From the NCBI GenBank assembly GCA_949592205.1, contig CATIUR010000003.1, forward strand, positions 74,366,501 to 74,430,500: 64,000 bases of DNA. The letters run 5' to 3'. Positions within the stretch are counted from its first letter, which is position 1; the number at the start of each line of letters is the position of its first letter. The translations under genes were made by a program, and so were the position numbers. Origin of the DNA: Helichrysum umbraculigerum. Its lineage: Eukaryota; Streptophyta; Magnoliopsida; Asterales; Asteraceae. Under the pieces are notes generated by a model. That model was given only the letters and a program-made list of their open reading frames with translations. It was not told where the DNA came from and did no database searches. Below, piece after piece: positions 1 to 12,049 of this stretch.

Positions 1-225
1 ACGCGCAAATTAAGCAACGTGAAAAGCCGAAAAAATCACACGGCCTAGCACACGGCCACCACCAGACAGTGTACGGCCTTGATGTGACCATGTAATGCCC
101 TAAACAGGCCGTGTACGGCCCTGTTTAGGCCATGTACGGCCTACTGCCTTCTTGTGGTCTCTCGTTTAGCTTCGTTTACTTGTACGTGCATGCTTGTGGA
201 CTTGTACTCTTGCATCCTTGGTTGC

Positions 226-235
226 CTATAAATAG
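226..235 (+). promoter_or_regulatory. LTR TATA box (family A, LTR1)
   Basis: CTATAAATAG precedes a CT-rich stretch. The same box recurs at 18597-18604 in LTR2 and 32086-32093 in LTR3, so it is conserved in all three LTRs. It is the likely core promoter of the element. Confidence 0.6.
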
Positions 236-958
236 AGCACTCCTCATCCTCATTTGACATACCATTCTTCACACAAAATTCTCTCACTTTCTCTCTCACA
301 CTCTCTCTCTCTAGATTAGTTTAGTTAGTTTCTCTCTCTAGTTTCTCTCTCTAGAGAACTAGAGAGATGTTGGCACGGTTTGAGTGGGGAAGATAGCTGT
401 AGCTTGGGAATTTTATTGTATTGAAGTTTTCAAGACTGTGGCTTGTACTACTCAGTGTTACGCTGCTTAAATACTGGTTATTACTTATTCCTTTACTTAC
501 GGTTATCATGTTTTGTTTGCATGATATCTTTGTTTGTGTTGCGAATATTGCCATGCTATTTATGTAATTTGATACTGTGATTGTTGAAATGTAGATATTA
601 TATTAAGGATGATATTTAATTCATATTTAACATGCTATGATTGGTGATTGTTTCGCTGTATATCTGGTTGAGTTTTACTTGAATATAGACTTAATAAAGT
701 TTCCACCCTTTCCAGTCTTTCACGTGACTAATGCCTTAGGATAGGATCTGATTAACCCTAATACTACGTAGATATAGTTATCTCATATGACAGTATGAAG
801 CTATGAATATTTCATAAATTGGCATAGTACTTCGTATAGCGTTGGAAACACCTCGTGTGGAGTACAAATACGTGGAAGCTAAGGAACTGCCGTAGGGATA
901 TTTCATCGTGGAATACCTAGAAGTCACCCTTTTAGAATATGGGTCTAGGAACAATAAA

Positions 959-1215
959 GCTGTGGAAATGCTCGCTGCACCGTACACCGTTAGTATACCA
1001 AGGTTAAAATACAGCTGTTGTAATGCTCGCTGCACCGTACACCGTTAGTACACCAAGGTTAACATACAGCTGTGGAACTACTTTAATGTACAGTACACCG
1101 TTAGTATGCCTTGAGTCTGGAACACTGTGGATATGCCAAATGCACTGTACACCGTGAGTATACCTTGAGTCTGGAACACTGTGGATATGCGAATTGCGTT
1201 GTACACCGTGAGTAT
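959..1215 (+). repeat. Five-unit ~55-bp tandem repeat in LTR1
   Basis: GTACACCGT occurs at 982, 1037, 1093, 1147 and 1201, giving a period of 54-56 bp. It is followed each time by T/G-AGTA and preceded by a 'GCTGTGGAA'-like or 'CACTGTGGATATGC' phrase. The same array is in LTR2 near 19464-19725. LTR3 is cut off before it. Confidence 0.8.
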
Positions 1216-2058
1216 TCCTAGGGATGAACGCCTGATAGCAAAGGAGGTTCTAATTCATGACGGAGTTATTATGCTTAAACCTGATATAAATGAGTTCTGA
1301 AAAGAAAGCAAGTATTCGGCTGTAATACAAGATGCTTAAACCGCTTAACTCAACATAACCGACTGCTCAACATATATAGCATACAATTTGTACATACCTA
1401 GATAAACTCAGATAGATTTAGGTTTTAAGAAAGGTCAGATATATAATTGCAGTTTGTTACCTTATGCCTACACCCAGGATATATCATCCGTAGAGGTCGC
1501 TTAGTCTTACAAGGCAAGTGAGGGGGGTTTGAACAACCTGTTTCTGATCAGCATCAGGATAACCTAGGATTCAGTGACATATGCTTTTAGGCTTTTAGAC
1601 TAAAACGTAGGGTCCTAGTGTTTACACCGACTGTCCGTCTGATGATTTGCCCAAGGTAGTCTCCAATCATCCTTATAATGAATATCATCCAGAAACCCTA
1701 ATTATCGAAGTTTCAGCAATCACGCTCTTCCTGTTGCCTACTCTCTATTTTATTTACTTGTTTTATTTAGTATTAGATAAACCAACCAAAACCTACCTAC
1801 TTTTATAAACCCATCCTATCAGAAAGCTCGTTTACGGTAAGTCCATTTTAGTTACATTCGCTCCGACTTTAAGAACGACACTCGAGTTATACTTACTGCT
1901 TACTCCCCCAAAAGTAGGTAGTACTTATAGTTTGAGCCCCAGATCATATAAATTTAAAACCTAATATGTTCATGTGTTGCGTCGTTGTTTGCAGGACCGC
2001 TGTGCCCACCTTAGAACGACCGCAGCAGAGTCAGCATTCTAACGGCGCAACAGGTTTT

Positions 2059-2076
2059 TGGCGCCGCTGTAGGGGA
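2059..2076 (+). other. Primer binding site, tRNA-Asp type
   Basis: TGGCGCCGCTGTAGGGGA lies 6 bases after the LTR1 end. It resembles the complement of the 3' end of plant tRNA-Asp used by Athila/Tat-lineage Ty3/gypsy elements, where TGGCGCCGTTGCCGGGGA is typical. There are mismatches in the distal half. Confidence 0.75.
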
Positions 2077-2228
2077 TCGGTTGAGCGTAGTGAACTTTAA
2101 GATTACCGTAGATAGTTGACTTTTAGGATACCCTTCTTTAAGATTTTCATTACTTTAGGAAGTTAATTGCTTTAGTAGATAGAAAACCCTAGAAAAACCC
2201 TAATTCTCCTTCCGATCTTATTTCTCCC

Positions 2229-3179
2229 ATGGATGAGATAACGATCATGGACGATGCGGAATTCTTTGTGTCTTCCCACAAAGAGGTATGTGTTAACTAG
2301 GAAGTTGAGAGTGACGAATGTTCATCCTTAGACTTAGGTTTTGATATATCTCAGCAGAAGATTCCACCTTCTGTCACTATTGAATTAAGTGGTCAACCCA
2401 CACTTGACCCTGAGATGTTATCAATCTTATCTAAGTACCCACATTACCTTAGACCTGCCACCCTACCTGAAGACATTCCTTTCAGTATTGAAGTTTTCTT
2501 CTATCCACCAATGCCTTGGATGGATTTGAATGAGTGACTTCATTGCATAGATGAATACTTCAGGTATGATCTTCCTTATATATTGCGAGCCTACCCCACT
2601 ACCCTTTTCCAAAGTGTAGAAGTGGATGAGCATCTCCAATATCCAGAAGATCCTGAACTAGAAACACCAACCCTGCCCAACACTGAATCAAGTAGTAATC
2701 CACCAGAATCAAGTAATGAACATCACTTAGGAAACTTTCACAAGCCTAGTAGGAAAATAGATATCTGTGCTAATTTTCTTAGGAACCTTAAGATATCTGA
2801 TTTTCCCTTTTCAACTGAGCAGAGGAAGACCTTTGTAGTGATTGATAGGATAATAACATGTCTAAGTGCTAATTACGATCAAAAAGACGAGTTATCACTA
2901 AAATCAGAGTTAGACCTACTAATGGATCTAATAGCTAGCACCGAGTATCCATCTGTTTCACAGATTAGGATTAATCGTTACGTTGCTGCCCTGATTGACG
3001 AGCTCGAATTTTGGATTGAAAGAGCCCCTATCACATATACTTTGATTCCATGCGTTAAACTGTTCTTTGTTGATCCTGCCACTTATCTGATTAATGAACT
3101 AAGGTCAATTTTCCCTGATTCTACTGAGGAAGCCATGGATTCTGCTTTCTTCCAAAAAAGGAAAGAAATCCATGTTAAG
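2229..3179 (+). pseudogene. Duplicated-domain leader ORF of family A, first part (broken)
   Basis: A reading frame opens at ATG 2229 (MDEITIMDDAEFF...) 150 bases after the PBS, where gag normally lies. In-frame stops occur at about 2298 (TAG) and 2535 (TGA), and the frame is then open from 2583. It is interrupted at 3179 by the non-coding LTR element and continues at 12050. I recognise no gag, zinc knuckle or protease motif. The last ~115 residues before the break (SDFPFSTEQRK... FVDPATYLINEL) resemble the domain after the break (SKFPSTEQQR... YINPADLIHSI), so the protein carries one unknown domain twice. Its role could be gag-like, but that is inference from position only. Confidence 0.65.
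3175..3179. repeat. Target site duplication TTAAG (left)
   Basis: TTAAG is directly repeated at 12045-12049. The uninterrupted site in the second family A copy (near 20712-20720) reads CATGTTAAGCTTGCTCAG, which confirms the insertion point. Confidence 0.95.
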
Positions 3180-3294
3180 TGTAACAACCCCAAAATTAGG
3201 GTAAATTTAAAATTTTCCTAATTACTTGTTTACTACTTGTATTTAGTATGAAATAGGACTAAGTACGATAATTACTTACTATATATGTATATAG

Positions 3295-3363
<69 letters not shown>

Positions 3364-6300
3364 GTATACGATTCGTTCAAATCGTATGAGATTACAAAAA
3401 TACAAAATATGGACGTTGGTGACAACTTTTAAAATAATGTGGATTTATCCAAACAAACATTATTTACTTTAATATATTACGAAAATATATTACACGTTAT
3501 ACGTTTTGTTAAAACGTAACTTTACAGTACAAAAACGCGCGAGACGCGCCCGATACATGAAATACACTCAAGTTATGTTTTATAACTTCATAATAAGTAT
3601 TTTGATAAAATACTTCAAGTAAAAATATCGCGATTACACGCGTACGGTTAACACGTTTAAAAACGTTACATAATTTGAATAAACGCACGATTCGCGACCA
3701 GTGACCAAACGAAATCTCGAATATTATTTTAGTAACTTAAAATATGTTATTTGAGTAAAACTTTTATATAAAATATCGGGTTTTAAATCGTTAACAAAAC
3801 GTATCAAAGAAAACGTTATACGATTAAATAAAACGTAAAACGATCGGGTAAACGAGCACCGCACTTAACGTAACTTTGGGGAAACAATTTAAACACCAAG
3901 TGGGGGTGGGACCCATTAGATTTCTGCTGAAATCTTCCCTCCCATACCTTTTCCCCATTTTTCCTTTGATGATCTACTCACTCCATCCACCATATCTCAT
4001 TTCATCTACTCCCACACTCCATCCAACTCTCTCCAATCTCTCTCCCTCCCTCCCCCTGCGATTTTAATCAGTCCAAGACCACCACCATCATCCACCACAA
4101 GCCACCACACTCATCTCCCTCATCCACCATCGGTTTTTGAAGCTCCAAGCAAGGAAACGAAGCTAGTCACCTCCTCATCACGTTTTCGACTCTAGATCTT
4201 TGATCTCCTTGTAAGGATCTCTCTTCTTTTGCTAGATTTACTTGGTTACTACTTATTAACATGTTTAGTTGCTCCCTCAACCATAAAATGTCCAAAACAT
4301 AAGTCAAAACACAACTTAAAACTCGAATTTATGCTTCCTGTTTTCTGCCCAGATTTGTTGTTCGAACTTCAACAAATCATATAAAAATCATTACAACATG
4401 AAATGATGCGTTTCTTGAGCCTAAAATGTAGTACAAGAAGTTAACTTTCCAACAAAATTAGTCTCGTGAATTATCGACTCCGTTTACTACTCGAAGATAA
4501 TTTTTCCGTCAAGGTACACGTTACTGTTCCGGCGGACAGGAATTTCCGTTTACTTCTCGAGACCATATCTCGAGTTATAGACCACTAAAACGTATGAGAC
4601 CAGTGCCAAAATCTCACAAATTTTGTTATAAACAAAAAGTTCTTCTTTGGCTCGTTCCAGAAATGCACTCATTTTTCCAGAAAATTCGATTTGTGAGAAG
4701 TGGTCTAATCTCGGATGAACAGTACACAGTCACATTTCTCGATTTTTAAAAAAATACTAAACGACCTCCAATATTCGTGAAAAAAATACTGAGAGTACCC
4801 AAGACATATAGGAACATTGTGTAAAAATTTCAGAACGATTCGATAATGTTTACTATTTTAAATAAAATTCCTATTGACGGATGAACAGTGACTCCGTGAA
4901 TCCTATTGACGGATGAACAGTACTCCGTGAATACTAATGTCGGATGAACAGTAAAATTGACTTTTGTTGACTCTCGGACTGAAGGTTGACTCTCGGACTT
5001 TAGGGTGAGACTCGGATGCGTAGTTTCGGACTTAATAAACGCTCAAATCAAACCAAACCCGTTTAACTTAGTCAACGCAAACGAACACTTAAACGAAAAC
5101 AGAAAACATCCACTTCCGACAATCTATTATCGCATGAACAGTGGTCCGACAATACCTATTGTCGCATAAATAGTGTTCCGTGAATGCTATTGTCGCATGA
5201 ACAGTACTCGAAACCTTATTGTCGCATGGCTATTGACGGAATACATATTATCGCACGAAACGGATACTTTAAAATATTTTCGCTAAGTATTGAAATACTT
5301 ACAACAACTAAACTCTATACGATAACATCATTGCATGATATACTTATACTTTGATAAGCATACAACATAACGTTTTATAAGTATACAACAATCCAAGTAT
5401 AATAATAGTTTGAGATTATTATTACAATTCGTCACCAACGGGCCACACTTATTTACAAAACAATTACAAACGTACAAACAAATACTTGGACATTTCCTAG
5501 TTGAGTGGACAACTAGCATGGATACTTTTCAAGTTATCCAGTTACTTAATTAACCTTATGCATTTAGGACGCTAGAGGTTACTGGTTTGGAGAACCGCTT
5601 TGCTTGATTACTACTACTATACTGCTAGACTCAGGTGAGTCTTACAGCCCCTATTTTACTGTTTTATACTCAGGGGTGAGATACATTACTTGTTTTATAC
5701 GAACACACCGTTTTACTTACTTACTAGCCGATTACTTGCTTACTACAAACTTACTGATACACTGTTGCATGAGTTTTCGACTAATCCACTGAAGGCCTCC
5801 TTAATCATAGTTGTTAGTTATGGGATAAGCGCGAGTTTTAGTATATGGATCCATATGGGACTGACAATCCCCGCCCGGGGTAGCACGCACTACCACGAAC
5901 CGTTACTGTAGAAACGGGCGTTTCTTACTCGTTACATATGAATGTTTTTGGATTAACATTCACGGGGGGTACTATACCTACTGTACGTTAAGCTTCAACT
6001 ATGGTGGCTCATGGCAACATAAACGCATGATTAGCATGACCTGCAATCATTACTGAGTGAACGATTAGCATGGCCTGCGATCGTTACTCACTGGCTGGTT
6101 AAACGTTTTACTATTACTGCTTGTGTGTTCAAACTATTTACTTACAAACCTGTGAGATTCACCAACCTTTTGGTTGACTGTTTTAGTAATGCTTCTCAGG
6201 TACACAGCATCAGTAGGGATGCCCAGCAGGATATGCTTATTAGCTCGAGTCACATGCATTTACAAGCTTGGAGATTTTTTTATACATTACTTTTGTACTA

Positions 6301-6491
6301 GTTGTTATGTATTAGAATCTCTAGGAAACTTACTCGAACTCGAGTTTGTATTTTGAACTACTTATGTATTAATGTAATAACTTTTCGAACGTCTTATATA
6401 GAGTCGTTCACTGTATCCTTTGTGCTTGTGATTATTGATAAGTGACACCCAAAACTCGCTTCCGCAAACCATTAAATTTGGGGGTGTTACA
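3180..6491 (+). repeat. 5' LTR of the non-coding element
   Basis: It begins TGTAACAACCCC and ends TTTGGGGGTGTTACA. Contents include a (TA)n tract near 3300-3360, a set of GGATGAACAGT-type repeats at about 4710-5250 separated by CCGTGAAT words, and paired hairpins at 6027-6050 and 6061-6084. Short ORFs inside it recur identically in the 3' LTR and have no family resemblance, so they are not genes. Confidence 0.95.
3299..3360. repeat. (TA)n microsatellite
   Basis: An uninterrupted run of TA dinucleotides. The matching tract in the 3' LTR (about 8862-8912) is shorter, which accounts for most of the LTR length difference. Confidence 0.9.
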
Positions 6492-8744
6492 GATTGGTAT
6501 CAGAGCCTAAGGTTATAGTGAACTAGGTTGCATTTAGTGGGCCTAGACTATGACCGTTAGGCAGTATTCCTCACTAGGTATAACTGGTTCAGGAATTACA
6601 TCATACAAGTTTAATTTAACATAGCCTGATCATCTATGTACAATTAAATGAAGATGATGTGAGATTTGAAAGGGGTTATGTTGAACAGGAATACAATAGC
6701 TGACTCTGACCTCGAGAGAACCGGGACTTATACTTGTTGTTGCTAGACACATATTAGGCTGTTTATGTGATATATATACATATACATATATAGGCCTCAC
6801 TCATCGACACAATGTTCTCTCGCGACATCTACAAAAATTTCACTTATCGGTTTACACCGAACCACGACAACTCTACTACCGGCATTTCCTTTCTATAGTA
6901 GAACTACGAATCTAGTAGGTTGTACTAGGAACCGCTAATCCAATAGGTCTATGGAAATCCTATCACGTTTTGTATAATCTTTCTATATTCGTCCGGATGT
7001 TATGGATTCCCGGCATTCCTTTCGTAAAACTCTAACTCTTGTAATCTTTTGAACTTGCATGTTAAACAATATTTTCATATGTTTTGACATAGCAAACTTT
7101 CCAACACTCTTGAAGATAAGGTTTCAACAAATTTTTAGTAAATGAGTATTATTCAAAATACAAATTTCAACATACTTTTACCACGAAATATTTTTATATA
7201 TAACTTACGTTTTGAACAGATTTTGATAAACAGAATTTTCACAACTTGTCGCTAACAAGGATTTTCAACCAAACCAAATATCAACTCAGGTTTTCATCGG
7301 ATTTCGTGTTTTCAACAGACATTCACCAACATAGTTATCTAAGAAAGGTATTTCTAATAAACATTTTACGAAAATTTCTCCTAAAATGTTTTATAAAATT
7401 TTCAAAATGATAGATCATATTTACTGTTTAGCATTTCATCTGTATTCCAAGAATTCTAAGTACAAAATAGAATTAGGAATTAGTGAACAAATTTTTATGT
7501 AGCCAGTGTGATACCAAAAGATTTCACATTAAGCTTAGCAAACAAATTCTTTCCATACATCTCATACATAATGAGATTTGGGAACCACAACAACACCGTC
7601 TGTACAAATTACCCATCCAAGTACTGTACTGAAATCATACATTCTTAGGAACTATACACTTCTTGCAAACGTTAGTGGTACAAATTTGTGATAACTACGA
7701 ACCATTTGACCATACTTAGAGACATGAAGCATGACCATGTTAGAAACATCTAGAATTATGTTACATATGATATCTAGAGAGTAAATGCCTCACTACATCA
7801 GTGAATTACTAATTAGCAGTAATGACCAGTGAACTTATGAACAACAACTAGAGGCACCGACTTGCTAGTTTAGCGTTGACTATCTTTACGAACTAGCGGA
7901 TGACTTTGACTAAGTACTGTAAGTACTTCCCGACAGCTAAGTGACGTGTTAACGTACTTTGACTTTACACATCACTTCCGATAAACTAGGTGACGTAGAT
8001 ACGTACCTAACAGATGATTATGATTTGCCCCATACCTAGGTGACATTCCCACTTTTCTTAGTAAGATTTACTACTATGAATTACGAAACAACTTGTGGTA
8101 CTGTTGAGTGCCTGTAACACTTTACTAGCCTTAGGCTAAACTTACTTGCCGGCATGTCGTGTGCTGCCAAAACGATTACTTGCATCTCCTGCGGGAGAAT
8201 AACGGACGCTGTCACTATATGTGAAGCAAAACGATACCACGGTGGGTGGTACAACTTACTTACGAGTTGGATACTCATACTCAGCATATGGACTTATGCT
8301 TTACTTACTGTTAGCAACGGACCTACGAATTATTACGGTCGGGGTCGTTGGCTCGATAACTGGTTAATTTACTAAACGTGGTCATGCGGGACATAACTTG
8401 ACATTTCCTTTGTGGGATACCCATTACCATCACTGTAGGTGATCACTAGATACTTACGAGTCGGAGACTCAGGAAATTACGAGCTTTTGCTCATTTGACC
8501 ATACTTACAAACCGTACCGATATGACACGATTTCAAAATAAATAACCTGATCACGTTGCCGGGGTGCAACCTTTCATGCCAAGTGGCATTGTGACTTACT
8601 AGTACACATTGTAGCTACCCTCTAGTGATCGACTGGACTGGTCATGTAGACATAATGGTCGACACACCTTACCAACTTGACTAACCAATACTTATTACTA
8701 CTTCGAACAAATTTCGGGACGAAATTCTCCTAACAAGGGGAGAA
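6492..8744 (+). other. Interior of the non-coding LTR element
   Basis: The initiator-Met primer site TGGTATCAGAGCC is at 6495-6507. The polypurine tract AAGGGGAGAA is at 8735-8744, immediately before the 3' LTR, and is preceded by the palindrome AAATTTCGGGACGAAATT at 8709-8726. Between these I find no ORF with family resemblance on either strand. The right half (about 7850-8700) is dense in very short hairpins such as TCTCC-TGCG-GGAGA at 8185-8198 and GAGTC-GGA-GACTC near 8460. Confidence 0.85.
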
Positions 8745-8859
8745 TGTAACAACCCCAAAATTAGGGTAAATTTAAAATTTTCCTAATTACTTGTTTACTA
8801 CTTGTATTTAGTATGAAATAGGACTAAGTACGATAATTACTTACTATATATGTATATAG

Positions 8860-8916
<57 letters not shown>

Positions 8917-11900
8917 GTATACGATTCGTTCAAATCGTATGAGATTACAAAAATACAAAATATGGACGTTGGTGACAACTTTTAAAATAATGTGGATTTA
9001 TCCAAACAAACATTATTTACTTTAATATATTACGAAAATATATTACACGTTATACGTTTTGTTAAAACGTAACTTTACAGTACAAAAACGCGCGAGACGC
9101 GCCCGATACATGAAATACACTCAAGTTATGTTTTATAACTTCATAATAAGTATTTTGATAAAATACTTCAAGTAAAAATATCGCGATTACACGCGTACGG
9201 TTAACACGTTTAAAAACGTTACATAATTTGAATAAACGCACGATTCGCGACCAGTGACCAAACGAAATCTCGAATATTATTTTAGTAACTTAAAATATGT
9301 TATTTGAGTAAAACTTTTTTATAAAATATCGGGTTTTAAATCGTTAACAAAACGTATCAAAGAAAACGTTATACGATTAAATAAAACGTAAAACGATCGG
9401 GTAAACGAGCACCGCACTTAACGTAACTTTGGGGAAACAATTTAAACACCAAGTGGGGGTGGGACCCATGAGATTTCTGCTGAAATCTTCCCTCCCATAC
9501 CTTTTCCCCCTTTTTCCTTTGATGATCTACTCACTCCATCCACCATATCTCATTTCATCTACTCCCACACTCCATCCAACTCTCTCCAATCTCTCTCCCT
9601 CCCTCCCCCTGCGATTTTAATCAGTCCAAGACCACCACCATCATCCACCACAAGCCACCACACTCATCTCCCTCATCCACCATCGGTTTTTGAAGCTCCA
9701 AGCTAGGAAACGAAGCTAGTCACCTCCTCATCACGTTTTCGACTCTAGATCTTTGATCTCCTTGTAAGGATCTCTCTTCTTTTGCTAGATTTACTTGGTT
9801 ACTACTTATTAACATGTTTAGTTGCTCCCTCAACCATAAAATGTCCAAAACATAAGTCAAAACACAACTTAAAACTCGAATTTATGCTTCCTGTTTTCTG
9901 CCCAGATTTGTTGTTCGAACTTCAACAAATCATATAAAAATCATTACAACATGAAATGATGCGTTTCTTGAGCCTAAAATGTAGTACAAGAAGTTAACTT
10001 TCCAACAAAATTAGTCTCGTGAATTATCGACTCCGTTTACTACTCGAAAATAATTTTTCCGTCAAGGTACACGTTACTGTTCCAGAGGATAGGAATTTCC
10101 GTTTACTTCTCGAGACCATATCTCGAGTTATAGACCACTAAAACGTATGAGACCAGTGCCAAAATCTCAAAAATTTTGTTATAAACAAAAAGTTCTTCTT
10201 TGGCTCGTTCCAGAAATGCACTCATTTTTCCAGAAAATTCGATTTATGAGAAGTGGTCTAATCTCGGATGAACAGTACACAGTCACACTTCTCGATTTTT
10301 AAACAAAAACTAAACGACCTCCAATATTCGTGAAAAAAAAATTGAAAGTACCCAAGACATATAGGAACATTGTGTAAAAATTTCAGAACGATTCGATAAT
10401 GTTTACTATTTTAAATAAAATTCCTATTGACGGATGAACAGTGACTCCGTGAATCCTATTGACGGATGAACAGTACTCCGTGAATACTAATGTCGGATGA
10501 ACAGTAAAATTGACTTTTGTTGACTCTCGGACTGAAGGTTGACTCTCGGACTTTAGGGTGAGACTCGGATGCGTAGTTTCGGACTTAATAAACGCTCAAA
10601 TCAAACCAAACCCGTTTAACTTAGTCAACGCAAACGAACACTTAAACGAAAACAGAAAACATCCACTTCCGACAATCTATTATCGCATGAACAGTGGTCC
10701 GACAATACCTATTGTCGCATAAATAGTGTTCCGTGAATGCTATTGTCGCATGAACAGTACTCGAAACCTTATTGTCGCATGGCTATTGACGGAATACATA
10801 TTATCGCACGAAACGGATACTTTAAAATATTTTCGCTAAGTATTGAAATACTTACAACAACTAAACTCTATACGATAACATCATTGCATGATATACTTAT
10901 ACTTTGATAAGCATACAACATAACGTTTTATAAGTATACAACAATCCAAGTATAATAATAGTTTGAGATTATTATTACAATTCGTCACCAACGGGCCACA
11001 CTTATTTACAAAACAATTACAAACGTACAAACAAATACTTGGACATTTCCTAGTTGAGTGGACAACTAGCATGGATACTTTTCAAGTTATCCAGTTACTT
11101 AATTAACCTTATGCATTTAGGACGCTAGAGGTTACTGGTTTGGAGAACCGCTTTGCTTGATTACTACTACTATACTGCTAGACTCAGGTGAGTCTTACAG
11201 CCCCTATTTTACTGTTTTATACTCAGGGGTGAGATACATTACTTGTTTTATACGAACACACCGTTTTACTTACTTACTAGCCGATTACTTGCTTACTACA
11301 AACTTACTGATACACTGTTGCATGAGTTTTCGACTAATCCACTGAAGGCCTCCTTAATCATAGTTGTTAGTTATGGGATAAGCGCGAGTTTTAGTATATG
11401 GATCCATATGGGACTGACAATCCCCGCCCGGGGTAGCACGCACTACCACGAACCGTTACTGTAGAAACGGGCGTTTCTTACTCGTTACATATGAATGTTT
11501 TTGGATTAACATTCACGGGGGGTACTATACCTACTGTACGTTAAGCTTCAACTATGGTGGCTCATGGCAACATAAACGCATGATTAGCATGACCTGCAAT
11601 CATTACTGAGTGAACGATTAGCATGGCCTGCGATCGTTACTCACTGGCTGGTTAAACGTTTTACTATTACTGCTTGTGTGTTCAAACTATTTACTTACAA
11701 ACCTGTGAGATTCACCAACCTTTTGGTTGACTGTTTTAGTAATGCTTCTCAGGTACACAGCATCAGTAGGGATGCCCAGCAGGATATGCTTATTAGCTCG
11801 AGTCACATGCATTTACAAGCTTGGAGATTTTTTTATACATTACTTTTGTACTAGTTGTTATGTATTAGAATCTCTAGGAAACTTACTCGAACTCGAGTTT

Positions 11901-12044
11901 GTATTTTGAACTACTTATGTATTAATGTAATAACTTTTCGAACGTCTTATATAGAGTCGTTCACTGTATCCTTTGTGCTTGTGATTATTGATAAGTGACA
12001 CCCAAAACTCGCTTCCGCAAACCATTAAATTTGGGGGTGTTACA
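8745..12044 (+). repeat. 3' LTR of the non-coding element
   Basis: It matches 3180-6491 over its full length with few substitutions (for example CCATTAGA versus CCATGAGA, and CGGCGGACAG versus CAGAGGATAG) and a shorter TA run. It is followed by the TTAAG duplication at 12045-12049. Confidence 0.95.
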
Positions 12045-12049
12045 TTAAG

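Larger units (their letters stand above)
1..2052 (+). mobile_element. LTR1 of Athila-like family A (5' part outside window)
   Basis: This is the same sequence as 31860-32775 and 18360-20559, which defines it as a long terminal repeat. Base 1 matches about 466 bases into LTR3, so the start of LTR1 lies left of the window. It holds, in order, an array of TGTACGGCC-like words, a TATA box, a CT-rich stretch that probably starts the transcript, a five-unit 55-bp repeat, and an end reading GGCGCAACA. The tRNA-Asp primer site follows a few bases later. The LTR drives and terminates transcription of the element. The call rests on repeated copies within the window and the adjoining PBS. Confidence 0.8.
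3180..12044 (+). mobile_element. Non-coding LTR retrotransposon (LARD-like), complete
   Basis: Two nearly identical LTRs of 3312 bp (3180-6491) and 3300 bp (8745-12044) start TGTAACA and end TGTTACA. They flank a 2253-bp interior with an initiator-Met tRNA primer site at one end and a purine tract at the other, and TTAAG target duplications border the whole. The interior has no gag or pol reading frame, so the element must be moved by proteins made elsewhere. By eye the LTRs differ by roughly 16 substitutions plus a shorter TA tract, so it is one of the youngest insertions here. LTR ends and PBS resemble those of the gag-only element at 32809-54771, which suggests a shared helper (inference). 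Confidence 0.93.

Noticed and set aside
3299..3360. TA tract as possible Mutator/MITE target or origin
   Set aside because: It is a simple microsatellite present in both LTRs at different length; nothing else is associated.
4000..11909. Pairs of identical 60-73-aa frames in the two LTRs of the non-coding element
   Set aside because: They occur twice only because the LTRs are duplicated; they have no family resemblance and lie among LTR repeats.
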